Assembly: GCF_000720255.1 (NCBI RefSeq)
Contig: NZ_JOJE01000027.1
Span: forward strand, 62,001 to 126,000
Direction: 5' to 3'
DNA: 64,000 nucleotides
From: Streptomyces griseus subsp. griseus
Lineage (GTDB): Bacteria; Actinomycetota; Actinomycetes; Streptomycetales; Streptomycetaceae
Below the pieces are notes generated by a model that saw nothing but the letters and a program-made list of their open reading frames with translations, made no database searches and was not told the origin of the DNA. How positions within the stretch are numbered: the stretch's first letter is position 1; every line of letters starts with the position of its first letter. A program made the translations under genes and the position numbers. This document shows, piece by piece, positions 16,129 through 25,648 of the stretch.

Positions 16129-18027
16129 TCAGTCCCTGCCCACGACGACCACCTCGTCCTCGGACGTCCAGCGGCGTCGCTCGGCTTTGGCCGGGTTGAT
16201 GCGCACGCCGTAGCCGGGGCCGGTCGACGAGTCGTCGTGGCTTCGGTAGCCGATGGCGCATTCGCCGCGCCGGCGTGCCGCGGCCACGACGGTGGCGAAG
16301 GGCGTCTCATGCCCGGGCAGCACGTAGTCGGTGGCCGGGCGCATGCGTACCCCGGTGCCGTCGGCGGAGAACAGCTCCTCGAACACGGCCGCCAAGTGCC
16401 GGTTCTGGGAGATCTGGGCCATGAGCAGACCGATGAGCTTGCCGCTGATGATCACGTCGGCTCCGGGGCTGAGGGGGGCCAGTGCCCGGTTGCGGTCGTC
16501 GATCAGTTCGGTGACGACCGGCAGTTCGCGCCCGGTGGCCTCCTCCAGTTGACGCAGCAGCAGGAGGGTGACGAGCGTGCGGTTGTCGGGGTCGTCCGGT
16601 GGCTGTCCGGGAGCGTGGTCCTGGCCGAGCACGATCACGCTGTCGTAGGAGTGAACGTCCAGGCGGCGCAGGGTCTCGGGCCGGGTGACGTCCCCGTCGT
16701 GCAGGGTGAGGGTGAGGTCGGTGCCGCTGTGCGCGTCGGCCTCGTTCACCTGCCGGACCGTCGCTTCACCACCGTCCGCCACCACGTCGACGGCCGATCC
16801 GGGCCGGGCCCGGCGGCGCAACTGGTCGACCATGAGCGGCGCTCGGCGGTTCCAGCCCAGCAGCAGGACCCGCTCCGGTCGCGCGGGCGTGGGAGGGCCG
16901 GACGCCATGGCCGCCTTCTCGACCAACTCCGCGCAGTCGGCCGGCACGGCGGTGTCGTCGTCACGGGAGATGACGACGAGCAGGTCGTCCGGGGCGATGG
17001 ACGTGAGGGGCGGCGGGTTGAGCAGGGGGGTGCCTTCGCGCATGATCCCGACGACGCTCGACGTGGGGTAGGACAGCAGCGCGTCTGCGAACGTGCGACC
17101 GGTCAGGGACGGCTCGGCGACCAGGTAGAACTCGTCGCCCGCGAAGTCGAGGAGTTCCTGGTGGACGAGGGAGAGTCCGGGACGGCGCGCGGCCTGGACG
17201 ATCAGCCGGGCGGTGACGGTGTCGCTCTCCAGGATGACGCCTCCGGGTCCGGCGGCGAGACGGGCGGCCAGGCGGTAGCGGTCGTCCCGGACGGCGGCGA
17301 CGACGGGCGGACGGGTTTTTTCCCCGGCCATGGCCGCTCTGAGCGCCAGCAACGTCTTCACGACCTCGGCGTCGGCATCGGGCTCGTCGTGGGGCAGTAC
17401 CAGCACGACACCGGCCGTGGCCGGGCTGGTCAGGGTGAGCACGGCCGGGTCGGTGGTGGGGCCGCTGCGGCAGATCAGCCGCGTACGGCCGACAGGGCCC
17501 ACCTTCGTGCTCAGTGCCTCCTCCATGGCGGTCTTGTCACGGTCGGCCAGCACGGCCACCGCCGCCTGCCGTTGGTTGGCGTTCGCGGCCACCAGCTCGC
17601 TCACCACCGTGAAGACCTGCTCCGACCACCCCAGGACCACGGCGTGTCCCTGTTCGAGCACGGTGGAACGGCCCCGTCGCAACGCGGTGAGCCGCTCCGT
17701 GAGGGCCGTGGTGATCAGGCCGACGAGCGTCGAGACGTACAGCAGGGCGACCAGTGCGAGCAGCACCGACATCGTCACGCGCAGCGGCGTACCCGTCGCA
17801 CCGCCCAGGCGCAAGGTCTCCCCGGTGAGGCGCCACACCTGCGCCAGCCGGCCCGTCAATGGCGCCGGCGCGTCGGGGTCGGTCCACACCAGCACCGCAC
17901 TGGCCGGGACGACGACGGCCAGACACAGCAGCGCCATCCAGCCGACGAGTGCGGAGCCACCGCGGGTCAGCGTGCTGTCGAACCAGTAACGGGCTCTGTC
18001 ACCGAACCGGGTGTATCGCTGCGCCAC
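16129..18027 (-). CDS. CASTOR/POLLUX-like ion channel / TrkA-type RCK protein
   Basis: 632 residues. Two N-terminal membrane helices (about 28-50 and 85-110, [20 protein letters not shown]) flank a short loop, followed by two tandem Rossmann-like regulatory (RCK) regions: [18 protein letters not shown] (about 127-145) and [18 protein letters not shown] (about 390-410). This matches bacterial homologues of plant CASTOR/POLLUX nuclear cation channels. The likely role is ligand-gated K+ or Ca2+ conductance in the cytoplasmic membrane. The start is GTG 18027 after GGGGGAAAGG. It stands alone, divergent from the amino acid oxidase. Many genomes label such proteins 'NAD-binding lipoprotein'; there is no lipobox here. 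Confidence 0.85.
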   Translation of the reverse strand: MAQRYTRFGDRARYWFDSTLTRGGSALVGWMALLCLAVVVPASAVLVWTDPDAPAPLTGRLAQVWRLTGETLRLGGATGTPLRVTMSVLLALVALLYVSTLVGLITTALTERLTALRRGRSTVLEQGHAVVLGWSEQVFTVVSELVAANANQRQAAVAVLADRDKTAMEEALSTKVGPVGRTRLICRSGPTTDPAVLTLTSPATAGVVLVLPHDEPDADAEVVKTLLALRAAMAGEKTRPPVVAAVRDDRYRLAARLAAGPGGVILESDTVTARLIVQAARRPGLSLVHQELLDFAGDEFYLVAEPSLTGRTFADALLSYPTSSVVGIMREGTPLLNPPPLTSIAPDDLLVVISRDDDTAVPADCAELVEKAAMASGPPTPARPERVLLLGWNRRAPLMVDQLRRRARPGSAVDVVADGGEATVRQVNEADAHSGTDLTLTLHDGDVTRPETLRRLDVHSYDSVIVLGQDHAPGQPPDDPDNRTLVTLLLLRQLEEATGRELPVVTELIDDRNRALAPLSPGADVIISGKLIGLLMAQISQNRHLAAVFEELFSADGTGVRMRPATDYVLPGHETPFATVVAAARRRGECAIGYRSHDDSSTGPGYGVRINPAKAERRRWTSEDEVVVVGRD

Positions 18028-18275
18028 CCTTTCCCCCTCTGTCGCCCCGCGCTCTTGGGGCAGTCTGGGAGATCGGTCGCGGCGGCAGACGGAGTTCGCC
18101 CGGCATTCATCCCTTCGGGTATCCCGGGCCGTCCACGTCGGCTGACCTGCTGTGGGACGGCCTGCCGCCGGGCGGACCTGTCGCGACGTCAGGGTTTGTC
18201 GCGTCTTCGCTCCTTCGTGTCAACGCCGGTGCGAAAGGCGGGTGTCCGGTGGCGGGCGCCAGTACAAAGGCCGCC

Positions 18276-20297
18276 ATGACTGAAGATCACGCGGTGGCGC
18301 GTTCAGACGGCGGTCTCTCCCGGCGGAGCTTCGCGGCGGCGGCCGGCACGGCCACGGTGGCGACGGCCCTGACCGGCGGTACCGCCGCGGCCCTGCCCGC
18401 ACCGGCCGCCCCGACCACCCCGACCGCTCCGACCGCTCCGGCCGAGCGCCGTGGCACCGACTTCGAGCGGTGCCTCGCCGTCGCTCGCGCACTCCTCGTA
18501 CTGGACTCCGACGGCCGCCCCCTCGTCCCGCGTTACCAGCGCGTCCTCAAGGAGGGGTTGCCCGCTCATCGGCGGGCACGCCCCAAGAACGTCCTGGTCA
18601 TCGGCGCCGGTCCGGCCGGTCTTGTGGCTGCCCTGCTGCTGAAGCGGGCGGGTCACCGGGTGACCGTGGTGGAGGCCAATGGCAACCGTGCGGGCGGGCG
18701 CATCAAGACCTTCCGCAGCGGCGGCCACGAACACGCCGGACAGCCCTTCGCCGATCCCCGCCAGTACGCCGAGGCGGGCGCGATGCGCATCCCGGGCAGC
18801 CATCCCCTGGTGATGGAGCTGATCGACCAGTTCGGCCTGAAGAAGCGGCGCTTCCACTACGTCGACGTCGACAGCGAGGGACGTCCCGCCAACCGCACCT
18901 GGATCCACGTCAACGGCATCCGCGTGCGGCGCGCCGACTACGCCCGCGCGCCCCGGCGCGTGAACCGGTCCTTCGGCGTTCCCAAGGCGCACTGGGACAC
19001 CCCGGCCGCCGCCATCCTGCGCTCCGCGCTGGACCCGGTGCGCGACGAGTTCAGTTACGTCGACCGCGAGGGCAAGCGGGTCGGCAAGCCGCTCCCGGAG
19101 CGGCTGCGGGGCTGGGCCCGCGTGGTGCAGCGGTTCGGTGACTGGTCGATGTTCCGTTTCCTGACCGAGCACGCCGGGTTCGACGAGCGGACCATCGACC
19201 TGATCGGCACGCTGGAGAACCTCACGTCGCGTCTCCCGCTGTCCTTCATCCACAGCTTCATCGGCTCCTCCCTCATCAGCCCCGACACGCCCTTCTACGA
19301 GTTGGAGGGCGGCACGGCCGTGCTGCCGGACGCCCTGCTGGAACGCGTGCGCAAGGAGGTGCGGTTCGACCGCCGGGTGACACGCATCGAGTACCACCAC
19401 CCCGACCGCACGTCGCCGGACACCGAGCACGTCCGGAGCAAGGGTCCGCACGTGTGGGTGGACACCGTCTCCGAGGGCCGCGACGGTCCCGTCGTACGCG
19501 AGCAGTTCACCGCGGACGCCGCCGTGGTCACGGTCCCGTTCTCCGGCCTGCGCCACGTCCAGATCGCTCCGCAGATGTCGTACGGCAAGCGTCGCGCGGT
19601 GAGCGAACTGCACTACGACAGCGCGACCAAGGTGCTGCTGGAGTTCAGCCGCCGCTGGTGGGAGTTCGACGAGTCCGACTGGAAGCGTGAGCTGAACGCC
19701 GTCCGCCCGGGCCTGTACGACGCCTACCGCACCGGCCGCGCCACCGCCGACGGCAGCCTGCTCGGCGCCCACCCCTCCGTGCCCGGCGGGCACATCACAG
19801 CGGGTCAGCGCACCCACTACGCCGCCAACCGCGCGATGGCACGCGACCAGCCGGAGGCGGTCGACGTCGTGGGCGGAGGATCGGTGTCGGACAACGCCAA
19901 CCGGTTCATGTTCCACCCCTCCCACCCGGTCCCGGGCAGCTCCGGTGGTGTGGTCCTGGCCTCCTACAGCTGGGCGGACGACGCGCTGCGCTGGGACTCG
20001 CTGGACGACGAGGCACGGTACCCGCACGCCCTGTGCGGCCTCCAGCAGGTCTACGGCCGGCGCATCGAGGTCTTCTACACCGGCGCGGGCCGCACTCAGA
20101 GCTGGCTGCGCGACCCCTACGCCTACGGGGAGGCGTCCGTGCTCCTGCCCGGGCAGCACACGGAATTGCTGCCCGCCATCCCCGCGCGCGAAGGCCCGCT
20201 GCACTTCGCCGGGGACCACACGTCCGTCAAGCCCGCGTGGATCGAGGGCGCCGTGGAGTCCGCGGTGCGTGCCGCACTGGAGATCCACACGGAGTGA
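18276..20297 (+). CDS. Tat-exported flavin amine oxidase (L-amino-acid/L-glutamate oxidase type)
   Basis: 673 residues. It has a twin-arginine signal ([20 protein letters not shown]), then the FAD-binding Rossmann motif ([20 protein letters not shown], about residue 108) with [15 protein letters not shown], as in Streptomyces L-glutamate oxidase and related L-amino acid oxidases. The C-terminal FAD-contact region reads LHFAGDHTS...[14 protein letters not shown]. These enzymes deaminate L-amino acids outside the cell, giving 2-oxo acid, ammonia and H2O2, which can inhibit competitors. The start ATG 18276 follows AAAGG seven bases away. The Asp/Glu preference cannot be settled by eye. The gene is monocistronic and ends at a shared terminator with the convergent aldehyde dehydrogenase. 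Confidence 0.88.
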   Translation: MTEDHAVARSDGGLSRRSFAAAAGTATVATALTGGTAAALPAPAAPTTPTAPTAPAERRGTDFERCLAVARALLVLDSDGRPLVPRYQRVLKEGLPAHRRARPKNVLVIGAGPAGLVAALLLKRAGHRVTVVEANGNRAGGRIKTFRSGGHEHAGQPFADPRQYAEAGAMRIPGSHPLVMELIDQFGLKKRRFHYVDVDSEGRPANRTWIHVNGIRVRRADYARAPRRVNRSFGVPKAHWDTPAAAILRSALDPVRDEFSYVDREGKRVGKPLPERLRGWARVVQRFGDWSMFRFLTEHAGFDERTIDLIGTLENLTSRLPLSFIHSFIGSSLISPDTPFYELEGGTAVLPDALLERVRKEVRFDRRVTRIEYHHPDRTSPDTEHVRSKGPHVWVDTVSEGRDGPVVREQFTADAAVVTVPFSGLRHVQIAPQMSYGKRRAVSELHYDSATKVLLEFSRRWWEFDESDWKRELNAVRPGLYDAYRTGRATADGSLLGAHPSVPGGHITAGQRTHYAANRAMARDQPEAVDVVGGGSVSDNANRFMFHPSHPVPGSSGGVVLASYSWADDALRWDSLDDEARYPHALCGLQQVYGRRIEVFYTGAGRTQSWLRDPYAYGEASVLLPGQHTELLPAIPAREGPLHFAGDHTSVKPAWIEGAVESAVRAALEIHTE

Positions 20298-20332
20298 GCC
20301 GTGCGGTCGACCGGGCCGCGACGCGGGCGTAG

Positions 20333-20356
20333 GCTCCGGCGCACCGGCGCCGGGGC
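20333..20356. terminator. Bidirectional terminator hairpin
   Basis: GCTCCGGCGC / GCGCCGGGGC pair with one G-U step around the loop ACCG, in the gap between convergent genes. A GC-only stem without a T-run is usual for actinobacterial terminators. Confidence 0.6.
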
Positions 20357-20389
20357 CCTCGCTCCCCCGCCTCGCTCCCGCTCGAAGGA

Positions 20390-21892
20390 TCAGCGCGTGC
20401 GGATCCAGACCGTCTTCTCCCGGGTCCACTGGTCGAAGGCGTCGGTCGATTTCTCCACGCCGCCGAACCCGGACTGTTTCCAGCCGCCGAAGGGTGTGGT
20501 GATGTCGCCCTCGCTGTAGGCGTTGACGGAGATCACGCCGGCCTGGACGCCGCGTGCCAACCGGAGGGCGGTGTCGAGGTCGCGGGTCCACACCGATGCG
20601 GCGAGGCCGTATTCCGTGGCGTTCGCCAGGTACAGCGCCTCGTCCTCGGAGGTGAAGGTCTGGACGGTGACGACGGGGCCGAACAGTTCCCTGGTGAGGA
20701 CATCGCTGCCGTCGGGCGCGTGGGTGATCACGGTGGGCGGGTAGTAGGCCCCGCGCTGCGGCAGGCCGTGCGGCAGCCCTCCGGTGTGGACGCGGGCTCC
20801 CCCGGCACGTGCGGCTTCCACCGCCGCCGCGACCCGGTCGAAGGCCGCCCGGTCGATCAGCGGTCCCACCTGGGTGCGGGGGTCCGCGGGATCGCCGATG
20901 AACAGGCGCTTCGCGGCGGTCGTGAACCGGTCCAGCACCTCGTCGGCGATGCTGTGGTGGACCAGGACGCGGGAGCCGGCCGTGCAGTTCTGCCCCATGG
21001 TCAGGAACGCGGCCTGGGTCATGTGGTCGATGAGCTCGTCGCCGTAGGCGAGCGCGTCGGCCATCAGTATCTGGGGGCTCTTGCCGCCCATCTCCAGCGA
21101 GACGCGCTTGAAGTTGGTGTCGGCCGCGTCCTTGAGGATCCGGCGCCCGGTCTCGTTGGAGCCGGTGAACGAGAGGGCGCCCACGACGGGGCTGCGGGCC
21201 AGGGCGGCGCCGGTGACGGAGCCATGGCCGGTCAGGACCGTGAACACCCCCTCGGGGAGGCCGGCCTCGGCGGCGAGGCCGGCCAGGTGCAGGGCCGAGC
21301 GCGGGGTCGCCTCGGCGGGCTTGACCAGCAGGCAGTTGCCCGCGGCGAGGGCGGGACCGACCTTCCACGCGGTCATGGCCAGCGGGTAGTTCCAGGGCAG
21401 GATCGCCGCCGCCACCCCGACCGGTTCCCGGCTCATCAGTCCCAGGCCGTCCGGTCCGCCGGGTGCGATCCTGCCGAACACCTTGTCGGCCGCCTCGGCG
21501 AACCAGCGGATCGTCTCGACGGCACCGGGTACGTCGCCGGTGAGGCACTCCGTGATCGGCTTTCCGGCGTCCTCGCTGTCCATCCGGGCCAGGATCCCGG
21601 TGTCGCGTTCCATCAGGTCGGCGAGGCGCAGCAGCACCGCGCCGCGCTCCCGGACCGGCAGCCGCGACCACACGCCTGATGCGAAGACCCGCTGTGCCCG
21701 CTCGGCGGCCTTGGTCACGGCTTCTGCGCTCGTGGCCGGCACAGTGGTGATCAGCTGTCCGGTGGCCGGGTTGACGACGCTCAGCGTGCCGGGGCTCTCG
21801 ACGGCGGTCCGCCTCGTGGGGCTCTCGACGGCGGTCCGCCTCGTGGGGCTCTCGACGGCGGTCGGCTCGGTGGGGCGCTCCACGGCGGTCAT
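20390..21892 (-). CDS. NAD(P)-dependent aldehyde dehydrogenase
   Basis: 500 residues with the complete ALDH fold: substrate-loop PWNYPLAMTAWKVGPALAAG (oxyanion Asn), nucleotide-binding FTGSNETGRRI, general-base Glu in LEMGGKSP, nucleophile Cys in GQNCTAGSR, and the C-terminal ELFGPVV and PFGGWKQSGFG. It oxidises an aldehyde to the acid, probably the last step after the operon's FMO and SDR enzymes. The ATG overlaps the SDR stop (ATGA). The N-terminal 35 residues are unusual: nine-residue repeats (TAVESPTRR) generated by a 27-bp DNA tandem repeat precede the normal start of the fold (LSVVNPATG). Confidence 0.93.
   Translation of the reverse strand: MTAVERPTEPTAVESPTRRTAVESPTRRTAVESPGTLSVVNPATGQLITTVPATSAEAVTKAAERAQRVFASGVWSRLPVRERGAVLLRLADLMERDTGILARMDSEDAGKPITECLTGDVPGAVETIRWFAEAADKVFGRIAPGGPDGLGLMSREPVGVAAAILPWNYPLAMTAWKVGPALAAGNCLLVKPAEATPRSALHLAGLAAEAGLPEGVFTVLTGHGSVTGAALARSPVVGALSFTGSNETGRRILKDAADTNFKRVSLEMGGKSPQILMADALAYGDELIDHMTQAAFLTMGQNCTAGSRVLVHHSIADEVLDRFTTAAKRLFIGDPADPRTQVGPLIDRAAFDRVAAAVEAARAGGARVHTGGLPHGLPQRGAYYPPTVITHAPDGSDVLTRELFGPVVTVQTFTSEDEALYLANATEYGLAASVWTRDLDTALRLARGVQAGVISVNAYSEGDITTPFGGWKQSGFGGVEKSTDAFDQWTREKTVWIRTR
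21791..21871 (-). repeat. 27-bp tandem repeat inside the aldehyde dehydrogenase N-terminus
   Basis: Two exact copies (21791-21817, 21818-21844) and a third diverged copy (21845-21871), each encoding nine residues. A fragment of a fourth overlaps the start codon region. Being in frame, the array lengthens the N-terminal tail without breaking the gene and may vary in copy number. Confidence 0.8.
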
Positions 21893-22767
21893 TTCTCCTC
21901 CACCAGTTCCCAGTGTCCGTCGATGTGCCGTGCCAGCCCCCGGCGGCGCAGTTCCTCGAGGTAGCGGGCCATGCCGCGCTCGCCCCTCTGGCGGAACAGG
22001 GGGAACAGCTTCGGCAGCAGGTTCGGCGCCAGCATCGCGAGCCGGACCAGACGGGACTCACCGGTCCGGGGGTAGGCCTCCAGGCGGGGTTTGTCGAGCA
22101 GGGCCACCACGGCCGCCACGACGTCGGCGGGCTGCTGCGGCGGGTCCTGGAACTGCATGGAGTTCCCGCCGTCGACGGCCTCCTGGCGCAGCATCCGGGT
22201 GTCGGTCGCCGATGGCAGCACCGACCCGGCCAGGATGCCCTTGCTCCTCAGGTCGAGCCCGAGGGCGAGCATCGCCCCGCGCAGTCCGAACTTCGAGGCC
22301 GTGTAGATCGGGGTCTCGCCCAGCGGGAAGATCCCGCCGAGGGAGACGGTGGTGACCACGCGGGCGTCCCGGGAGGCCCGCAGCAGCGGGATCGCGATCC
22401 TGGTGGTGACCAGCGGCGAGGTCAGGTTGAGGGTGATCTCCTGCTCGATGCTCTCGACGCTGCGCACGTCGAAGCGTTCGGCGCTGGTCATTCCCACGTT
22501 GTTGACGAGCACGTCGAGGCGACCGTACGCGTGCGCGACCTGGTCGAAGAGGTCCTCCACCTGGGCCCGGTCCACGAGGTCGCAGCCGATGGCGGTGTGG
22601 CCGGTGCCGGGGAGATCGGCGGCGACCTGCTTGGCGCGGGCGGCGTCGATGTCGACGACCACGCAACTGGCGCCCCCGGCGGCGAAGCGGCGGCACATCG
22701 CGCTGCCGATCCCGCCGGCGCCGCCGGTCACCAGCATGACCTTGTCACGGAAGTCGAAGCCGCTCAC
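21889..22767 (-). CDS. Short-chain dehydrogenase/reductase
   Basis: 292 residues, classical SDR: cofactor motif VTGGAGGIGSAM (TGxxxGxG), the NNVG motif (LVNNVGMTS), active-site Ser in TTVSLGG, and YTASK with the catalytic Tyr and Lys. An extra C-terminal helical region (MARYLEELRRRG) follows. It begins at GTG 22767, overlapping the FMO stop (GTGA), and its own stop overlaps the next ATG. It probably interconverts an alcohol and aldehyde or ketone within an FMO-SDR-ALDH pathway. The layout resembles the mycobacterial mymA operon, where FMO and SDR act on fatty or cell-envelope substrates, but the substrate here is unknown. Confidence 0.9.
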   Translation of the reverse strand: MSGFDFRDKVMLVTGGAGGIGSAMCRRFAAGGASCVVVDIDAARAKQVAADLPGTGHTAIGCDLVDRAQVEDLFDQVAHAYGRLDVLVNNVGMTSAERFDVRSVESIEQEITLNLTSPLVTTRIAIPLLRASRDARVVTTVSLGGIFPLGETPIYTASKFGLRGAMLALGLDLRSKGILAGSVLPSATDTRMLRQEAVDGGNSMQFQDPPQQPADVVAAVVALLDKPRLEAYPRTGESRLVRLAMLAPNLLPKLFPLFRQRGERGMARYLEELRRRGLARHIDGHWELVEEK

Positions 22768-24110
22768 GACACCGCCTCCACGCCCCGCAGGGACCGCACG
22801 CGCGGCGGCCGGCCTTCGGTCCGCCAGCCCATCTCGGCGGCGATCCTGGCAAGGTGCTTCACGAGGGCGGCGCTGTCGACGTATCCGGTGTGCCGGGGTG
22901 AGTCGACGAACTTGATGCCGCCGGAGAGGTCCGGGCGGTCGGTACGGATCAGGCCGGCGAAGCGTTCCGCGTTCGGCAGCCCCTGCCCCGCGTCGTGGAT
23001 GTGCCCGGCGATCAGCTGGGCCTGGGTGTCGAAGAGCCGGTAGGCGCCGGAGTTGGTTTCGACGAAGCCGACTCCGCACAGGCCCGTGTGCTCGCGGGAG
23101 AACGACGACAGGTACAGGTCGGGGTGCTGCTCGTCGCCGAAGTACTTCTGCGCGACCGGCACCTTGTGGACGTAGCCGGTGGCCAGCAGGATCAGGTCGA
23201 AGTCGTCGCGGGTGCCGTCCGTGAAGTGGACCGTCCTGCCGTCGGTGCGGGCTATCCCGGGTTTGGCGGTGATGTCGCCGTGCTGGAGGTGGTGGATCAG
23301 CATCGAGTTGATCGCGGGGTGGGTCTCGAAGAGCTTGTGGTCCGGCTTCGGGAGGCCCAGGCGCGTCGGGTCGCCGTTGAGGATCCGCAGGAGAGTTCCG
23401 AAGACGCGCTGCGCCAGCCACATCGGCAGGTGTGGTCCGTCATTGGCGATGGTGTCCACGGGCCGCCCGAAGAGGTGCTTGGGGATGAACCAGTAGCCGC
23501 GGCGCATGCTGATCACCGCGTGGTCCGCGCTGCGGGCCGCGTCGCAGGCGATGTCGCAGCCGGAGTTTCCGGCTCCCACGACCAGGACCCGCTTGCCGCG
23601 CACTTCCTCCGCGCTGCGGTAGCCGACCGTATGGCGGACCTCGCCGGTGAAGTTCCCGGGCAGCTCCGGGACGTTGGGGTGCCACTGGGCTCCCGTGCAG
23701 ACCACGACCTGGCCGTGCACGGTCTGCCGCCCGTCGGCCCGGGTGACCACCCAGGTGCCGTCGGCGTTCTTCTCGACACTTTCGACCTCGACGCCGAACT
23801 GGATTCGCTCCGTCAATCCGTAGGCGTCGGCGAACGATTTCAGATACGAAAGGATCTGCCAGTGCGGGGGGTAGTCGGCGAATTCCTCGGGCATGGGAAA
23901 ACCTCCGAAGCCCGAGAGTGTCCTGCTGGAAATGAAGTGGGCCGACTCGTACATCGGGCTGCCGGGGTTGTCGATGTCCCAGATACCGCCGGGCCCGGTG
24001 TGACGCTCGAGATGCGTGTACGGTAGATTCCGCTCCATCAGGGCTCTGGCGACCGCCAGGCCGGCAGGCCCCGCCCCGATCACGCACGTGTCGTACTGAA
24101 CATTTCCCAT
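22764..24110 (-). CDS. Flavin-containing monooxygenase
   Basis: 448 residues. FAD motif [20 protein letters not shown] at the N-terminus, NADPH motif VLVVGAGNSGCDIACDAA, and the FMO signature FTGEVRHTVGY (FxGxxxHxxxY). Also present is LATGYVHKVP near the C-terminus. FMOs insert oxygen into nucleophilic N or S atoms or act as Baeyer-Villiger enzymes. The ATG at 24110 is chosen because AAGGAA lies seven bases upstream and it directly precedes the FAD motif; a longer in-frame start at 24146 is unlikely. First gene of an operon with SDR and ALDH genes, 72 bases downstream of the MFS gene on the same strand, so the MFS gene may be co-transcribed. Confidence 0.92.
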   Translation of the reverse strand: MGNVQYDTCVIGAGPAGLAVARALMERNLPYTHLERHTGPGGIWDIDNPGSPMYESAHFISSRTLSGFGGFPMPEEFADYPPHWQILSYLKSFADAYGLTERIQFGVEVESVEKNADGTWVVTRADGRQTVHGQVVVCTGAQWHPNVPELPGNFTGEVRHTVGYRSAEEVRGKRVLVVGAGNSGCDIACDAARSADHAVISMRRGYWFIPKHLFGRPVDTIANDGPHLPMWLAQRVFGTLLRILNGDPTRLGLPKPDHKLFETHPAINSMLIHHLQHGDITAKPGIARTDGRTVHFTDGTRDDFDLILLATGYVHKVPVAQKYFGDEQHPDLYLSSFSREHTGLCGVGFVETNSGAYRLFDTQAQLIAGHIHDAGQGLPNAERFAGLIRTDRPDLSGGIKFVDSPRHTGYVDSAALVKHLARIAAEMGWRTEGRPPRVRSLRGVEAVS

Positions 24111-24182
24111 GAGCCAGTTCCTTTTTCCAGCCGTTCGCGGTCCCATTCCTGAAGGGCTGGAAGGAACCTATTCATCCGCCGT

Positions 24183-25415
24183 TCAGCGAGAAATGGCCGG
24201 TGCGGTCAGAGAAGGGGCCTGGGCGGCCAGGCGGAAGGATCGTGCCGTCGCCAGGAGTGCGAGGACGAGTGCGGCGGGTATCGCGAAGGCGAGTCGGAAG
24301 TGGCCGGCGGACCCGAGGATTCCGCTGGCGGCCCCTCCGGCGAGCACACCGATGTAGTTGAAGACGTTCAAACGGGCCAGGACCGCTTCGGTCGCCCCCG
24401 GTCGCAGGCGTCCGGCGGAGGCGAGGCACAGGGGGACGAGTGCGGAGACCCCGAGCCCGGTGCACGCGGCGGCCAGCACCGCGTACGGCCAGGCGGGGGC
24501 GGCCGCCAATCCGGCCATGGCCGTGGCGGTGAGCAGGGTGGCGGCACGGATCACGGCCGCCGGGCCGATCGTGCGGACGAGGCGGTCGGCGCAGGCCCGC
24601 CCGGTGACGGTGCCGACCTGGTAGGCCGCGTAGGCCAGGGGTGCGAGGGACAGCGCGGTGTCCAGGGTCTGGTGGAGGTAGAGCGTCGACCACGACGAGA
24701 CCGTGGAGTCGATGACATAGGCGACCAGGAGGACCAGGCCGAACGGGGCGAGCTCGGCCCACGGTCCCCGGCCGAGCGCGACGGTCTCCTCGCGGCCTGG
24801 CACGGCGGATGGCGCCTCGGGGGACAGCGGGTGCGCGCGGACGGTGAGGGCGAGGGCCAGGACCAGGCCGGCCTGCGCGGTCAGGGTGTACTGGGCGGGC
24901 CAGCCGAGGCGAGCCGTGGCCGCGGTCAGCAGGGCGGCTGCGACGCCGGCCGCGCTCCAGGCGGCGTAGAACGAGGCGAACACGCTCCGGCCGTAGTGGC
25001 GTTCGACGGCTGAGGCCCGGGTGTTCGCCGACACGTCGATGCAGCCCAGCGCCATGCCGAACAACCCGTAGGAGACCGCGACCACGGGCCGGCTGGGAGC
25101 CCAGCCGATCAGCAGCAGAGCCGCGGCGGTCGACACGACGGCGGCCCGCATGGCCGCGACGAGCCCCAGACGTCGGATCACGGTCAGCCCGGCGAAGCTG
25201 CCGATGCCCGCGCTCAACGCGACGGCCACGACGAGTACGGTCATCGTCAGCGGGGAGAGCGAGAGACGTTCCTTGACGGCGGGCACCGTGGTGGACACCG
25301 AGGCCACCGCTGCTCCCTGGGCGGCGAACACCGTCGCCACCGTCCGACGTGCCGCCGCGAGCGGGCTCCGGCGTGCGGCTCGTCGCGGAGCCGGGGTCTG
25401 AAGAGGTGCGGTCAT
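24183..25415 (-). CDS. MFS transporter
   Basis: 410 residues with about twelve hydrophobic helices (for example TMTVLVVAVALSAGIGSFAG, LVVLLFA-like segments and a central hydrophilic loop around 205-220 with AVPGREETVALG). The motif between helices 2 and 3 (IRRLGLVAAM) and the DR in CADRLVRTIGPA are typical of the major facilitator superfamily. The predicted role is H+-coupled import or export of a small molecule, probably connected to the FMO-SDR-ALDH substrate or product. It diverges from the AraC-type gene over a 230-bp gap and lies just ahead of the FMO gene, so it is likely the first gene of the regulated unit. Confidence 0.85.
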   Translation of the reverse strand: MTAPLQTPAPRRAARRSPLAAARRTVATVFAAQGAAVASVSTTVPAVKERLSLSPLTMTVLVVAVALSAGIGSFAGLTVIRRLGLVAAMRAAVVSTAAALLLIGWAPSRPVVAVSYGLFGMALGCIDVSANTRASAVERHYGRSVFASFYAAWSAAGVAAALLTAATARLGWPAQYTLTAQAGLVLALALTVRAHPLSPEAPSAVPGREETVALGRGPWAELAPFGLVLLVAYVIDSTVSSWSTLYLHQTLDTALSLAPLAYAAYQVGTVTGRACADRLVRTIGPAAVIRAATLLTATAMAGLAAAPAWPYAVLAAACTGLGVSALVPLCLASAGRLRPGATEAVLARLNVFNYIGVLAGGAASGILGSAGHFRLAFAIPAALVLALLATARSFRLAAQAPSLTAPAISR

Positions 25416-25648
25416 GGTGAGCCTTCGTTCCGTGCGCTCCCCCGCCGGTTGTCCCGTGCGTCACGGACGGCGGGGCGGGCGGGTTTCTCGCGAGAGATGG
25501 CGGGTTTGCGCACAAGGTAGGGAGGGCGCAACGGCCGTGTGCAGCGCGTCAGCGGCCGAAATGGGGGCTCCGGCGGCCACGCCCGCGACAGGCGGGGCCC
25601 CGGCTGCTTAGAGTGAAGCGAGAAACACCCTGGTGAGAGGGGATGCGG

